A stretch of 12,353 nt of DNA from Candidatus Uhrbacteria bacterium (GCA_016205995.1 JACQSJ010000048.1:1-12353); one strand, 5' to 3'. Positions 6,349-12,238 are shown, counted from the first letter of the stretch. The notes: generated from the letters alone by a model not told the origin. Numbers and translations: made by a program.

Positions 6349-6639
6349 ATGAACAAAGCAGATTTGGCCGCCCTCTTGGCGGAGCAGCTCGATGTCTCCA
6401 AGAAGCTTGGGGAGGATTTCATTGCCGCGTTTGAAGAAATCGTCACCCGTGCGCTCACCCGTGGGGAAGAAGTCACGATTGCCGGTTTCGGGACATTCAG
6501 CTCCCGCACCCGCAAGGGCCGCATCGGCGTGAACCCGCAGAATCCCAGCGAGAAAATCACCATTCCTTCCGTCTTGGTGCCCAAGTTCAAGGCGGGGAAG
6601 GCGCTGAAGGATACACTGAAAGGAAAACGGTCCATCTAG
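6349..6639 (+). CDS. HU family DNA-binding protein
   Basis: Small nucleoid protein of the HU/IHF family, which bends and compacts DNA as a dimer. The product is 96 aa, close to the usual 90. It starts MNKADLAALLAEQ with the two N-terminal helices, then the signature GFGTFSSRTRKGRIGVNPQ (residues 47-65), the NPQNP tip of the DNA-binding arm with its intercalating proline, and the end VPKFKAGKALKDTLKG. HU is more likely than IHF because the gene is single and generic, but I cannot assign a subtype. A consensus promoter ends 9 nt before the ATG, predicting a leaderless mRNA. A strong terminator follows 24 nt after the stop, inside the next open frame, which starts only 2 nt downstream. Confidence 0.95.
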   Translation: MNKADLAALLAEQLDVSKKLGEDFIAAFEEIVTRALTRGEEVTIAGFGTFSSRTRKGRIGVNPQNPSEKITIPSVLVPKFKAGKALKDTLKGKRSI

Positions 6640-6641
6640 GT

Positions 6642-7961
6642 ATGCCTGAGGGATCGAGAGAAAGAAAAAGCATCGGCTACGATGCTTTTTCTGTTGAACA
6701 ACGGGAAGGACATCGTGGATATGACATCCTCTCTGATCCTGAAGCGCGGGAGCGAATCAAGAAACGGATGCTCGCGTTCTCGATGGCCATCCACGACAGG
6801 GGCGTCGAGTCTCTTGTCTTTCTCGACCGAAGCGCCCGTCCGCTCTCGTGGATGTTCAAAGACCTCTGGAAGAGACTCTATCCCACGACCGCGTCTCCGG
6901 ATATCCACTTCGTCAATATCGGAACCCCCTCTGTGCTTCATGGTGGGCAGCTGGGAACAACGTCCTACTCGAGCCTTGATAGCAGAACTTCAGAACGACT
7001 TCGTCAAAGGATCTATGATCTCCCGGAATCAGATGACTGGATACGTCCTGAGGAGATCCCCCAGCCGTGGCAACAGGATGCTCAGAGCCGCGCCCCAGAA
7101 CAAACCGAGCTCAAAAAACTTTTCAAAAAACAGTTCGACGAAAAGGACGTGCTGATTGTCGATGACCTTGCCGCATCGGGACGTTCCCAGATGGTCGCCC
7201 TTGCTCTCTTGAGCCAAGCCTTTCCGAAAGCGAAGGCGTGGCAGAGTGGAACATTTTTCCGAAGCGAGATAGGAGGCAGCTTGCTGATGGACGAGAAGAT
7301 CGACAAAAAACAACTCCCTTGGTTTCGCGAAGAGGGGTTGGCCGGAGTCCTCGAGCTCCCCGATGAAGACCAGCACTTGCTCTCCGCACCGATTACGGAG
7401 GCGGCTGCAGCCAACATTCGGAAACACCTGGAAACACGGGTGAGGACGTATGTGGAGAAAGGTCTCGAGTTGGTACCCGAATCCCTGAAGCTCCTCCAAG
7501 AGTTCCGATCATTCGTCCTCCCATTGGCAGAGGGGGAAATGAGGTCCCATCTGGAGGAGCTCCTGAAAGAACGGCAGGTGTTCCTGGAAGAATTCCAGAA
7601 AGAAAAATCTCTCGAATCGTTGGATTGGAAACGGGGCAAGCAACTCTGGCAAGAGATCGTCCAGTGTCTCATCGAGTCGAAACTCCTCGAACACGAGGGC
7701 GTGGCGGAACGTCTGGGAAACCTGAACACGGGATCGCCTGAGTACAGCTCGATCAGCTGGGCTCTCCCCGTCCAGGCAGTGCTCGACCAGTACAAAGACA
7801 TCGGCAAGCTCCGGGAACGATCGTTGACGCTGCGTCGGGAACTCAAGCAGCTTGCGGAAGAAGTTTTGGATCACAAGCAGGCCCGGGGTCTGCTTTTGGT
7901 TTGCCGAGGACGGACACCATATCTGTCGGCCTGTCGGACATTAAATGTCCGACCTGGTTGA
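6642..7961 (+). CDS. Phosphoribosyltransferase-like protein with helical C-terminal region, function unknown
   Basis: 439-aa protein that I do not recognise by name. Residues 27-190 resemble a type I PRTase fold. Residues 170-183 (VLIVDDLAASGRSQ) match the PRPP-binding signature closely, with two acidic residues and a Ser-Gly loop; one position after the DD deviates. VESLVFLDRSARPLSW (55-70) sits where a PRTase pyrophosphate loop would be. Residues 260-410 are Glu/Lys/Leu-rich and probably helical or coiled-coil. There is no signal peptide or membrane segment. The substrate is unknown; adaptor or regulatory roles are possible. The ATG lies 2 nt after the HU stop, but codons 8-17 overlap the HU terminator, so the start could instead be M43 (6768). 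I prefer 6642 because DPEARERIKKRM looks like part of the domain. The tail after about residue 411 crosses another hairpin terminator and looks poorly constrained. Confidence 0.75.
   Translation: MPEGSRERKSIGYDAFSVEQREGHRGYDILSDPEARERIKKRMLAFSMAIHDRGVESLVFLDRSARPLSWMFKDLWKRLYPTTASPDIHFVNIGTPSVLHGGQLGTTSYSSLDSRTSERLRQRIYDLPESDDWIRPEEIPQPWQQDAQSRAPEQTELKKLFKKQFDEKDVLIVDDLAASGRSQMVALALLSQAFPKAKAWQSGTFFRSEIGGSLLMDEKIDKKQLPWFREEGLAGVLELPDEDQHLLSAPITEAAAANIRKHLETRVRTYVEKGLELVPESLKLLQEFRSFVLPLAEGEMRSHLEELLKERQVFLEEFQKEKSLESLDWKRGKQLWQEIVQCLIESKLLEHEGVAERLGNLNTGSPEYSSISWALPVQAVLDQYKDIGKLRERSLTLRRELKQLAEEVLDHKQARGLLLVCRGRTPYLSACRTLNVRPG
6663..6692 (+). terminator. Rho-independent terminator of the HU gene, inside the next ORF
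   Basis: AGAAAAAGCATCG (6663-6675), loop GCTA, CGATGCTTTTTCT (6680-6692): a perfect 13-bp stem whose GC-rich part is followed by TTTTTCT. It lies 24 nt after the HU stop and within codons 8-17 of the downstream ORF. Read-through would be needed to express that gene from the HU promoter. Confidence 0.85.
7875..7897 (+). terminator. Probable terminator within the 3' end of the PRTase-like ORF
   Basis: AAGCAGGCC (7875-7883), loop CGG, GGTCTGCTT (7887-7895) with one G-U pair, then TTGGTTT. It overlaps codons 412-418 of the 439-codon frame. Either the ORF has been extended past an ancestral stop or the terminator is tolerated in the coding end. Confidence 0.6.
7933..7953. repeat. Inverted repeat at the end of the PRTase-like gene
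   Basis: GTCGGACAT (7933-7941), spacer TAA, ATGTCCGAC (7945-7953): a perfect 9-bp inverted repeat 5 bp before the stop codon TGA. TGTCGG occurs once more just upstream (7924-7929). There is no T-run on the plus strand. It may be a protein-binding site or an mRNA 3' stabiliser. Confidence 0.6.
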
Positions 7962-7980
7962 AGAAAATGCATGTTTGAAC

Positions 7981-8016
7981 AAAAAACAACCCTTCCTCGG
8001 GAGAGGTCGGGTTGTT
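7981..8016 (-). terminator. Rho-independent terminator of the MFS gene
   Basis: On the minus strand, AACAACCC (8016-8009) pairs with GGGTTGTT (7992-7985), with an inner CCTC-TCCC-GAGG stem-loop, followed by TTTTGTT. It starts 4 nt after the MFS stop codon and is a textbook two-part terminator. Confidence 0.85.
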
Positions 8017-8020
8017 GACG

Positions 8021-9193
8021 CTAGCCTTCGCGAGGCCGCGAGAACCAGAGTACTGCGGCGCCCAGCAGAAGGGCGGTGGCGCAGACGATCCAGACCAGAC
8101 TGATGGTCGCTGGCGTGTTGGGCTTGTCCGCGATGAACAGCCACACCGCCAGTGGCACCACGGCAAACCCGATCCGTCCCAAGAAGGACTGGAGCGAGCC
8201 GAACGTCGCGCGATAACTCGTGTGCACGCGGTGCTGAACGAAGCTATCCGTGAGCGGTTGGAAGAAGCCTCGACCGATCTCGTGCACGATGAGCGCAGGC
8301 ATCGCCAACCAGAATCCCGGCGCGATTGCCACACCCAAGAGTCCTACTCCTGCGAGCGCAATCGACAGAACGATCATGCGGGTCTCACTCCCGACAGGAA
8401 TCGTGAGGCGACGAATGTACTGCGACGCACCGATGAGCCCGAGGAACATCACAGGCCAGATGAACGCGAGGCCCAGCTGTCCCACCGTTGGGAGGAAGAA
8501 CAACGCCCAGTAGTGATTGAACGAGACCACCGCACCGAACACGATGAGCGAGGCGACCACCCACATCAGCGCCCGACTGTTCTTGAGCTGCGCGAGGGCG
8601 CGACGGAATGCTTCGAGTTCACTCACGTACTCGAGCGGCTCGCCCTGACCGTTCATGAGTCGATGTGCGACGAAGCTCGCAGCGAGCGCACTGACAACGA
8701 ACGGTGCCCAGATGAAGCGTGGTTCCCACAGCGCGATCGCGGCGCCAACGAATCCACCCAGGAGCATCAAAATCGACTTGATGAGCGACTCGGTCGCGTA
8801 GACGTGGCGTAGCTCGTGTGAGCGGCCTTCGCGCGCAAGGGCGTCCGCGATCCACGCCGTGCCCGCCCCGGAGATGAACGCACTGCCGATGCCGATGAGC
8901 GCCTCGCCCAGCGCCGCCGTCCAAAAGTCGTGCGCGAAGAGATAGCAAAACGCCCCCAGCGCGTAGAACAGGCCACCGAGCTTGAGCGAGAACGCGCGCG
9001 AGCGTCCGTCGGCGAGCATGCCCGTGGGGAGCTCGGCCGCGATGATCACCGTCCAGAAGATGGCGTTGACCAGAGCGATTTCCCCAAGGGAGAGACCGAT
9101 CCCCTGAAGGAACGGCGTGTAGGCCGTCACGGTCGATCCCATCCCGATGTGAATGAGCGCAAAGAACAGGTAGTACGTACGTGCCGCGGACAT
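8021..9193 (-). CDS. MFS transporter
   Basis: Integral membrane protein of 390 aa with about 12 hydrophobic segments, the standard major facilitator layout. The motif A-like loop GMLADGRSRAF (58-68) lies between TM2 and TM3. A hydrophilic central loop (about 178-207) separates the N- and C-terminal halves. A YRATFGSLQS motif (327-336) lies in the second half and resembles the RxT motif seen in many drug-efflux-type MFS proteins. No soluble domain or signal peptide is present. The substrate cannot be deduced, and neighbouring genes give no clue. The start is well supported: AGGAGA (9203-9198 on the minus strand) precedes the ATG by 4 nt. It follows proS in the same direction, but a strong hairpin separates them, so it is probably a separate or attenuated unit. 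No promoter was identified with confidence. Confidence 0.92.
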   Translation of the reverse strand: MSAARTYYLFFALIHIGMGSTVTAYTPFLQGIGLSLGEIALVNAIFWTVIIAAELPTGMLADGRSRAFSLKLGGLFYALGAFCYLFAHDFWTAALGEALIGIGSAFISGAGTAWIADALAREGRSHELRHVYATESLIKSILMLLGGFVGAAIALWEPRFIWAPFVVSALAASFVAHRLMNGQGEPLEYVSELEAFRRALAQLKNSRALMWVVASLIVFGAVVSFNHYWALFFLPTVGQLGLAFIWPVMFLGLIGASQYIRRLTIPVGSETRMIVLSIALAGVGLLGVAIAPGFWLAMPALIVHEIGRGFFQPLTDSFVQHRVHTSYRATFGSLQSFLGRIGFAVVPLAVWLFIADKPNTPATISLVWIVCATALLLGAAVLWFSRPREG

Positions 9194-9197
9194 AGAG

Positions 9198-9203
9198 TCT
9201 CCT
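9198..9203 (-). promoter_or_regulatory. Shine-Dalgarno sequence of the MFS gene
   Basis: AGGAGA on the minus strand ends 4 nt before the ATG. It is one of only two clear ribosome-binding sites in the window and fixes the MFS start. It lies just downstream of the hairpin at 9215-9240. Confidence 0.8.
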
Positions 9204-9214
9204 AGTTAGAACTT

Positions 9215-9240
9215 AAACCACCCGGTTTCCCGGGTGGTTT
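9215..9240 (-). terminator. Hairpin terminator (or attenuator) between proS and the MFS gene
   Basis: A perfect 11-bp stem AAACCACCCGG/CCGGGTGGTTT. On the minus strand it has a GAAA tetraloop, and its 3' arm ends in TTT followed by AAGTTCT. It lies about 145 bp after the proS stop and 11 bp before the MFS Shine-Dalgarno. It could end proS transcripts or control entry into the MFS gene. Confidence 0.7.
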
Positions 9241-9383
9241 CTAGTCTGATTCATCAAATCAGAACAGGGCTACCCGGGAAACAAAAGACGGTCGGCGATA
9301 CAGCCGACGAACGTCCAGGTCATTTCCTTATGGGAGCGATTCAGATTCATACCTTTGTAAAATAGCCGAATTGGCCGATTTCG

Positions 9384-10664
9384 TCAATGCGAGGTCAGCC
9401 TCTCAGGTGCCTCGAGCCATTCATGTACCTGCTCGGCAACGTCTTCGAGCTTCACCAGCCGTGCGTCTTGCTCGTGGCGTTCCTTCCACTCCACCGAACC
9501 TTCCGCGAGCGACTTCGCTGACACGACCAGGCGCAACGGGATGCCGATGAGGTCTGCATCGGCAAACTTCTCTCCGGCGCTCACGCCGTCGCGGTCGTCC
9601 CAAAGGACTTCCACGCCAGCATCTTCGAGTTCATCGACCAAGCTCGTGGCCGCTTCTTCAATCTGCCCGTTGACGGTGGCGTCCTTACTCGAGAGGGTCA
9701 CAAGATGTACCTGGTACGGCGCCACGCTCTTGGGCCAAATGATTCCCTTCTCATCGTGGTGTACTTCCACAATCGATCCCATCACACGGCTTGGCCCAAT
9801 GCCGTAGCAGCCCATGATGATGTCGACCATCTCGCCGTCCTGCCCTTGGGTCTTGAGGTCGAACGCCTTTGAGAACCGGCACTCGAGCGGGAAAATATTC
9901 CCCACCTCGATCGATTTCACGATCTCGTACTTCTTTTCATTTTCGAGATCGGTCTCTGGCACAATCTCCTTGTTCATTACCTCACCGGTCTTTCGATCAA
10001 TGTAAATCTTGTCTTCACCTGCGGGGGTCGGAACCTGAAACTCGTGGGAATGTTTCTCCGTGAAGACGCCGCCAGACGCCGCGGCCACGATCGCGTCCAG
10101 ACCACAGCGACGGTACACGGCCAGGTACGCCGCCTTGGCTTTCTCGTAAAATTCCAGGAAGTCCTCTTCGGTCAAATGGAAGCTGTAAAGATCCTTCATC
10201 GAAAACTCCCGCCCGCGCAGGAGTCCGGACTTCGCGCGCGGCTCGTTACGGAACTTGTCCTGGATCTGATAAAGCGCCACGGGAAAATCTCGATACGAAT
10301 GGGCATAGGCTTTCACGAGCGGCGTGATGACCTCCTCAGCGGTCGACGAAAGCCCGTACTCTCGCCCCCCCGCGCCTTCCAACTTGAACATGACGTCGAT
10401 CTTCTCCCAGCGGTCGGTTACATCGTAGAGTTGTTTGGGATGGAGCGCCGGCATGAGCACCTCCTGCGCACCCAGCTTATTCATCTCCTCACGCACGATC
10501 GCCTTGATCTTGGTGAGCACACGAAGCCCCAGCGGCAGATACGTGTAGACCCCGGCCGTGACTTGGTTGATAAATCCGCCTTGCGTGAGCAAACTCGCAT
10601 TTGCAGAATCCGCATCATGCGGCGCATCCTTGGTCGTTTTTCCGAAGAGTTGGGAATAGCGCAT
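9384..10664 (-). CDS. proS: Prolyl-tRNA synthetase, short form lacking the editing insertion
   Basis: Class II aminoacyl-tRNA synthetase that charges tRNA-Pro in the cytosol. The 426-aa protein is bacterial in type but about 140 residues shorter than the E. coli enzyme. Visible parts are MRYSQLFGKTTKDAP, the motif 1 region (about 37-70, TYLPLGLRVL), the proline-site STAEE (107-111), motif 2 RNEPRAKSGLLRGREFSMKD (139-158), motif 3 GIGPSRVMGSI (288-298) and a C-terminal anticodon-binding domain (about 315-426). Between FTEKHSHEFQVPTPAGED and VGNIFPL there are only about 35 residues, so the YbaK-like domain that hydrolyses Ala-tRNA-Pro is missing. Short forms are known in other bacteria, where free-standing editors may compensate; none is present here. 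A promoter ends 9 nt before the ATG with no Shine-Dalgarno, so the mRNA is probably leaderless. Confidence 0.96.
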   Translation of the reverse strand: MRYSQLFGKTTKDAPHDADSANASLLTQGGFINQVTAGVYTYLPLGLRVLTKIKAIVREEMNKLGAQEVLMPALHPKQLYDVTDRWEKIDVMFKLEGAGGREYGLSSTAEEVITPLVKAYAHSYRDFPVALYQIQDKFRNEPRAKSGLLRGREFSMKDLYSFHLTEEDFLEFYEKAKAAYLAVYRRCGLDAIVAAASGGVFTEKHSHEFQVPTPAGEDKIYIDRKTGEVMNKEIVPETDLENEKKYEIVKSIEVGNIFPLECRFSKAFDLKTQGQDGEMVDIIMGCYGIGPSRVMGSIVEVHHDEKGIIWPKSVAPYQVHLVTLSSKDATVNGQIEEAATSLVDELEDAGVEVLWDDRDGVSAGEKFADADLIGIPLRLVVSAKSLAEGSVEWKERHEQDARLVKLEDVAEQVHEWLEAPERLTSH

Positions 10665-10673
10665 AGTGCAGAA

Positions 10674-10702
10674 ATCCTACCAAATATTGAGATGGTTGCC
10701 AA
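10674..10702 (-). promoter_or_regulatory. Sigma70-type promoter for proS (leaderless)
   Basis: On the minus strand TTGGCA (10702-10697), a 17-bp spacer and TAGGAT (10679-10674). The -10 ends 9 nt before the ATG (10664), the same distance as at truB and HU. A 28-bp perfect palindrome begins 10 bp upstream of the -35. Confidence 0.7.
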
Positions 10703-10712
10703 AGAGAGACCT

Positions 10713-10740
10713 CACATAAGGGCCGATCGGCCCTTATGTG
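10713..10740. repeat. 28-bp perfect palindrome upstream of proS
   Basis: The half-site CACATAAGGGCCGA (10713-10726) is followed directly by its exact reverse complement TCGGCCCTTATGTG, with no spacer. It lies 10 bp upstream of the proS -35 and downstream of the terminator of the preceding gene. There is no T-run on either side, so it does not read as a normal terminator. It could be an operator, a recombination or processing site, or a cruciform-forming element. Confidence 0.85.
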
Positions 10741-10747
10741 CACCTAA

Positions 10748-10774
10748 TGAAAATCCGACTCCCGTGAGAGTCGG
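10748..10774 (-). terminator. Rho-independent terminator of the 246-aa gene
   Basis: On the minus strand CCGACTC, loop TCACGG, GAGTCGG (10774-10755), then ATTTTCA. The stem begins immediately after the TGA stop at 10777-10775. Confidence 0.85.
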
Positions 10775-11515
10775 TCAGTCGTCTTCCCGCTGTGTGGACG
10801 GGAGACCGTACGCGTAGCCGGGCCAGATGCGCGCGATCTGCGCTTCCACCTCCTGGAGCCACTGGGCGCGCAGGGCCCAGTAGCCATCTCCCCCAGGGAA
10901 ACCAATGAAGATCTGAACCCGAGCGAGGGGACCCACCTGCTTTTTGGTTTCCGCACGCAGGATGTTGTACAGCGCTTGCACGCGAGGCTGGAGGATGTCC
11001 GGATGCTTGGCGTCGATCCGCTCCCGTTGGTGGGCACGAAACTGCTCCGGACTCGATGAAAGGCGCAAAATCCAGTCTTGGGCGAGCGGATGCTGGGTTA
11101 GGAACGTCTTGGGTTGCATGTTGAACAACCGCGACGCTTCGAGGATTCCCTGGACACGCTCCCACGCCATAGCATGAGTTTGGGTCAGGTCGATCTGGCT
11201 CACGGTGAGCTGCACATTGGCCATCGCCACGGCAACAGGTTCTGTCACCCGAATCACCAACCCAGGTACCTGGAATGCACCGATAGGCATGCCCACCTCG
11301 ACCATCTTCCGTACGGCCGTGGGCTGGTCCAGGACACGTCCCGTCCAAGCCAGGTCCAGAAGGCGTTGAGCCTTCACGGCGGCCAGCTCGCTCAGGACGT
11401 GCTGCCAAGCCTCGGCGTCACCCACCTGGGCTGAGTCGATCCCAACCGACGGGCTCCATGGGTTGTCCAGGAGCAGGATCTCGACCAAGCTCTCGTAACC
11501 GAGCGATGGATCCAT
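10775..11515 (-). CDS. Uncharacterised cysteine-free soluble protein
   Basis: 246-aa protein that I do not recognise. It has no cysteine, no signal peptide and no membrane segment. The first 110 residues mix helix-like sequence (WQHVLSELAAVKAQRLLDLAW) with a proline/valine-rich strand region (MPIGAFQVPGLVIRVTEPVAVAMANVQL). The C-terminal part is aromatic-rich (IFIGFPGGDGYWALRAQWLQEV...WPGYAYG). The frame runs open to 11578, but the extra 21 codons cover the putative promoter. The ATG at 11515 follows AGGGAG with 6-nt spacing, so I chose it. A promoter and a terminator bracket it as a single-gene unit. It is divergent from a C39-like peptidase with only about 120 bp between starts, but shared function is only a guess. 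Coding status is well supported; function is unknown. Confidence 0.8.
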   Translation of the reverse strand: MDPSLGYESLVEILLLDNPWSPSVGIDSAQVGDAEAWQHVLSELAAVKAQRLLDLAWTGRVLDQPTAVRKMVEVGMPIGAFQVPGLVIRVTEPVAVAMANVQLTVSQIDLTQTHAMAWERVQGILEASRLFNMQPKTFLTQHPLAQDWILRLSSSPEQFRAHQRERIDAKHPDILQPRVQALYNILRAETKKQVGPLARVQIFIGFPGGDGYWALRAQWLQEVEAQIARIWPGYAYGLPSTQREDD

Positions 11516-11521
11516 AGCCTT

Positions 11522-11527
11522 CTCCCT
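11522..11527 (-). promoter_or_regulatory. Shine-Dalgarno sequence of the 246-aa gene
   Basis: AGGGAG on the minus strand, 6 nt before the ATG at 11515. It selects this start over the upstream ATG at 11578. With the promoter at 11550-11578 the leader would be about 28 nt. Confidence 0.65.
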
Positions 11528-11549
11528 TCCTGGTGAAAACCAGAGAACG

Positions 11550-11578
11550 ATCATCCCAAAAAAGACCCGACTCGTCAA
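11550..11578 (-). promoter_or_regulatory. Candidate promoter for the 246-aa gene
   Basis: On the minus strand TTGACG (11578-11573), a 17-bp spacer and GATGAT (11555-11550). The spacer includes a TTTTTT run. It is divergent from the peptidase promoter; the two -35 boxes are 7 bp apart. Confidence 0.6.
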
Positions 11579-11585
11579 TGCCAGG

Positions 11586-11614
11586 TTGATGAAAACGAAA
11601 AAAATCGATAGACT
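11586..11614 (+). promoter_or_regulatory. Candidate promoter for the C39-like peptidase gene
   Basis: TTGATG (11586-11591), a 17-bp A-rich spacer, TAGACT (11609-11614). The -10 is identical to that of the HU gene. The ATG is 17 nt beyond the -10, so the leader would be about 10 nt. It holds no Shine-Dalgarno. Confidence 0.65.
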
Positions 11615-11631
11615 CGGAACGCTTTTCTTGT

Positions 11632-12135
11632 ATGCAACTCAACGTCCCCCACGGCTACCAGCCAAACGACTACACCTGCGGTCCAAAGTCCCTTTGGATG
11701 GTTTTACGCTACTACAAAAAGCGTGTCCCCCTCTCACACCTGCAACGGCTATGCAAGACCACGGTCAAGACTGGCACGAACCGCAAGATGATGAAGTACG
11801 CCATGCAACAACTAGGATTCACCGTGCATAGTACCCACGATGCCCACCTTACCGACGTCCGGGTATGGGTGGAGAAGGGGGTACCGGTTATCATCGACTT
11901 CCGTGAATGGGACGAGGACATCACGCATTATGCGGTCGTCATCGGGGTCACCAAGACGCGCATCATCCTGCACGATCCCGCCCATGGCTCCCATGTCAAC
12001 GTTTCCCACCGCGAGTTCACCGATCGCTGGTACGGGAAACACCACACCCGCTTCACACAGTGGATGATGGCGGTAGAACCTTCAGGCAAGCGTACTTCAG
12101 GACGGACAAACAAAAACCGACCAGCGCGAGGCTGA
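11632..12135 (+). CDS. C39-like papain-fold cysteine peptidase, stand-alone
   Basis: 167-aa protein consisting of one peptidase C39-like domain. Residues 10-20 (QPNDYTCGPKS) give the oxyanion Gln10 and nucleophile Cys16. THYAVVIGV provides His99 and LHDPAHG provides Asp115, completing the usual Cys-His-Asp arrangement. There is no ABC transporter partner, no signal peptide and no membrane segment, so it is not a typical bacteriocin-processing transporter. Stand-alone domains of this type occur widely and are mostly uncharacterised; some bind or cut peptides, others may be inactive. All catalytic residues look present. The last nine or so codons (TNKNRPARG) are encoded by a terminator hairpin, and the stop codon lies in its 3' arm. 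It is divergent from the 246-aa gene and convergent with tRNA-Arg. Confidence 0.85.
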   Translation: MQLNVPHGYQPNDYTCGPKSLWMVLRYYKKRVPLSHLQRLCKTTVKTGTNRKMMKYAMQQLGFTVHSTHDAHLTDVRVWVEKGVPVIIDFREWDEDITHYAVVIGVTKTRIILHDPAHGSHVNVSHREFTDRWYGKHHTRFTQWMMAVEPSGKRTSGRTNKNRPARG

Positions 12136-12142
12136 TCGGTTT
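12114..12142. terminator. Bidirectional terminator (tRNA-Arg / C39-like gene), overlapping coding sequence
   Basis: AAACCGA-C-CAGC (12114-12125), loop GCGAG, GCTG-A-TCGGTTT (12131-12142): an 11-bp stem with one mismatch. On the minus strand it is followed by TTTTTGTTTG-like sequence, making it a strong terminator for the tRNA. On the plus strand the tail is weaker. The C39-like stop codon lies at 12133-12135, inside the stem. Confidence 0.8.
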
Positions 12143-12147
12143 GTGTA

Positions 12148-12224
12148 TGGTGCGGCCGGAGGGATTCGAACCCCCGACCCTCTGTTCCGAAGACAGATGC
12201 TCTATCCAACTGAGCTACGGCCGC
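12148..12224 (-). tRNA. tRNA-Arg (anticodon UCG), CCA encoded
   Basis: Full cloverleaf on the minus strand: acceptor GCGGCCG/CGGCCGC, D arm GCTCAGTTGGATAGAGC, anticodon stem TCTGT/ACAGA with loop CTTCGGA (anticodon TCG), five-base variable region and T arm with loop TTCGAAT. Discriminator A is followed by an encoded CCA (12150-12148). It should read CGA and, by wobble, other CGN codons. Confidence 0.96.
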
Positions 12225-12238
12225 TTGTGTACGACGTG

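Noticed and set aside
8012..8812. 266-codon plus-strand frame antisense to the MFS gene
   Set aside because: The product is an Arg/Glu/His-rich low-complexity translation typical of the reverse complement of a membrane protein gene.
9246..9262. Short inverted repeat CTGATT/AATCAG between proS and the MFS gene
   Set aside because: A 6-bp stem with no tail or promoter context is expected by chance.
10044..10817. 257-codon plus-strand frame opposite proS
   Set aside because: It is antisense to a clear ProRS and crosses the proS promoter, the palindrome and a terminator.
10775..11578. Start of the 246-aa gene at 11578
   Set aside because: The extra 21 codons cover the -10 and -35 of the candidate promoter, and a good Shine-Dalgarno precedes the ATG at 11515.
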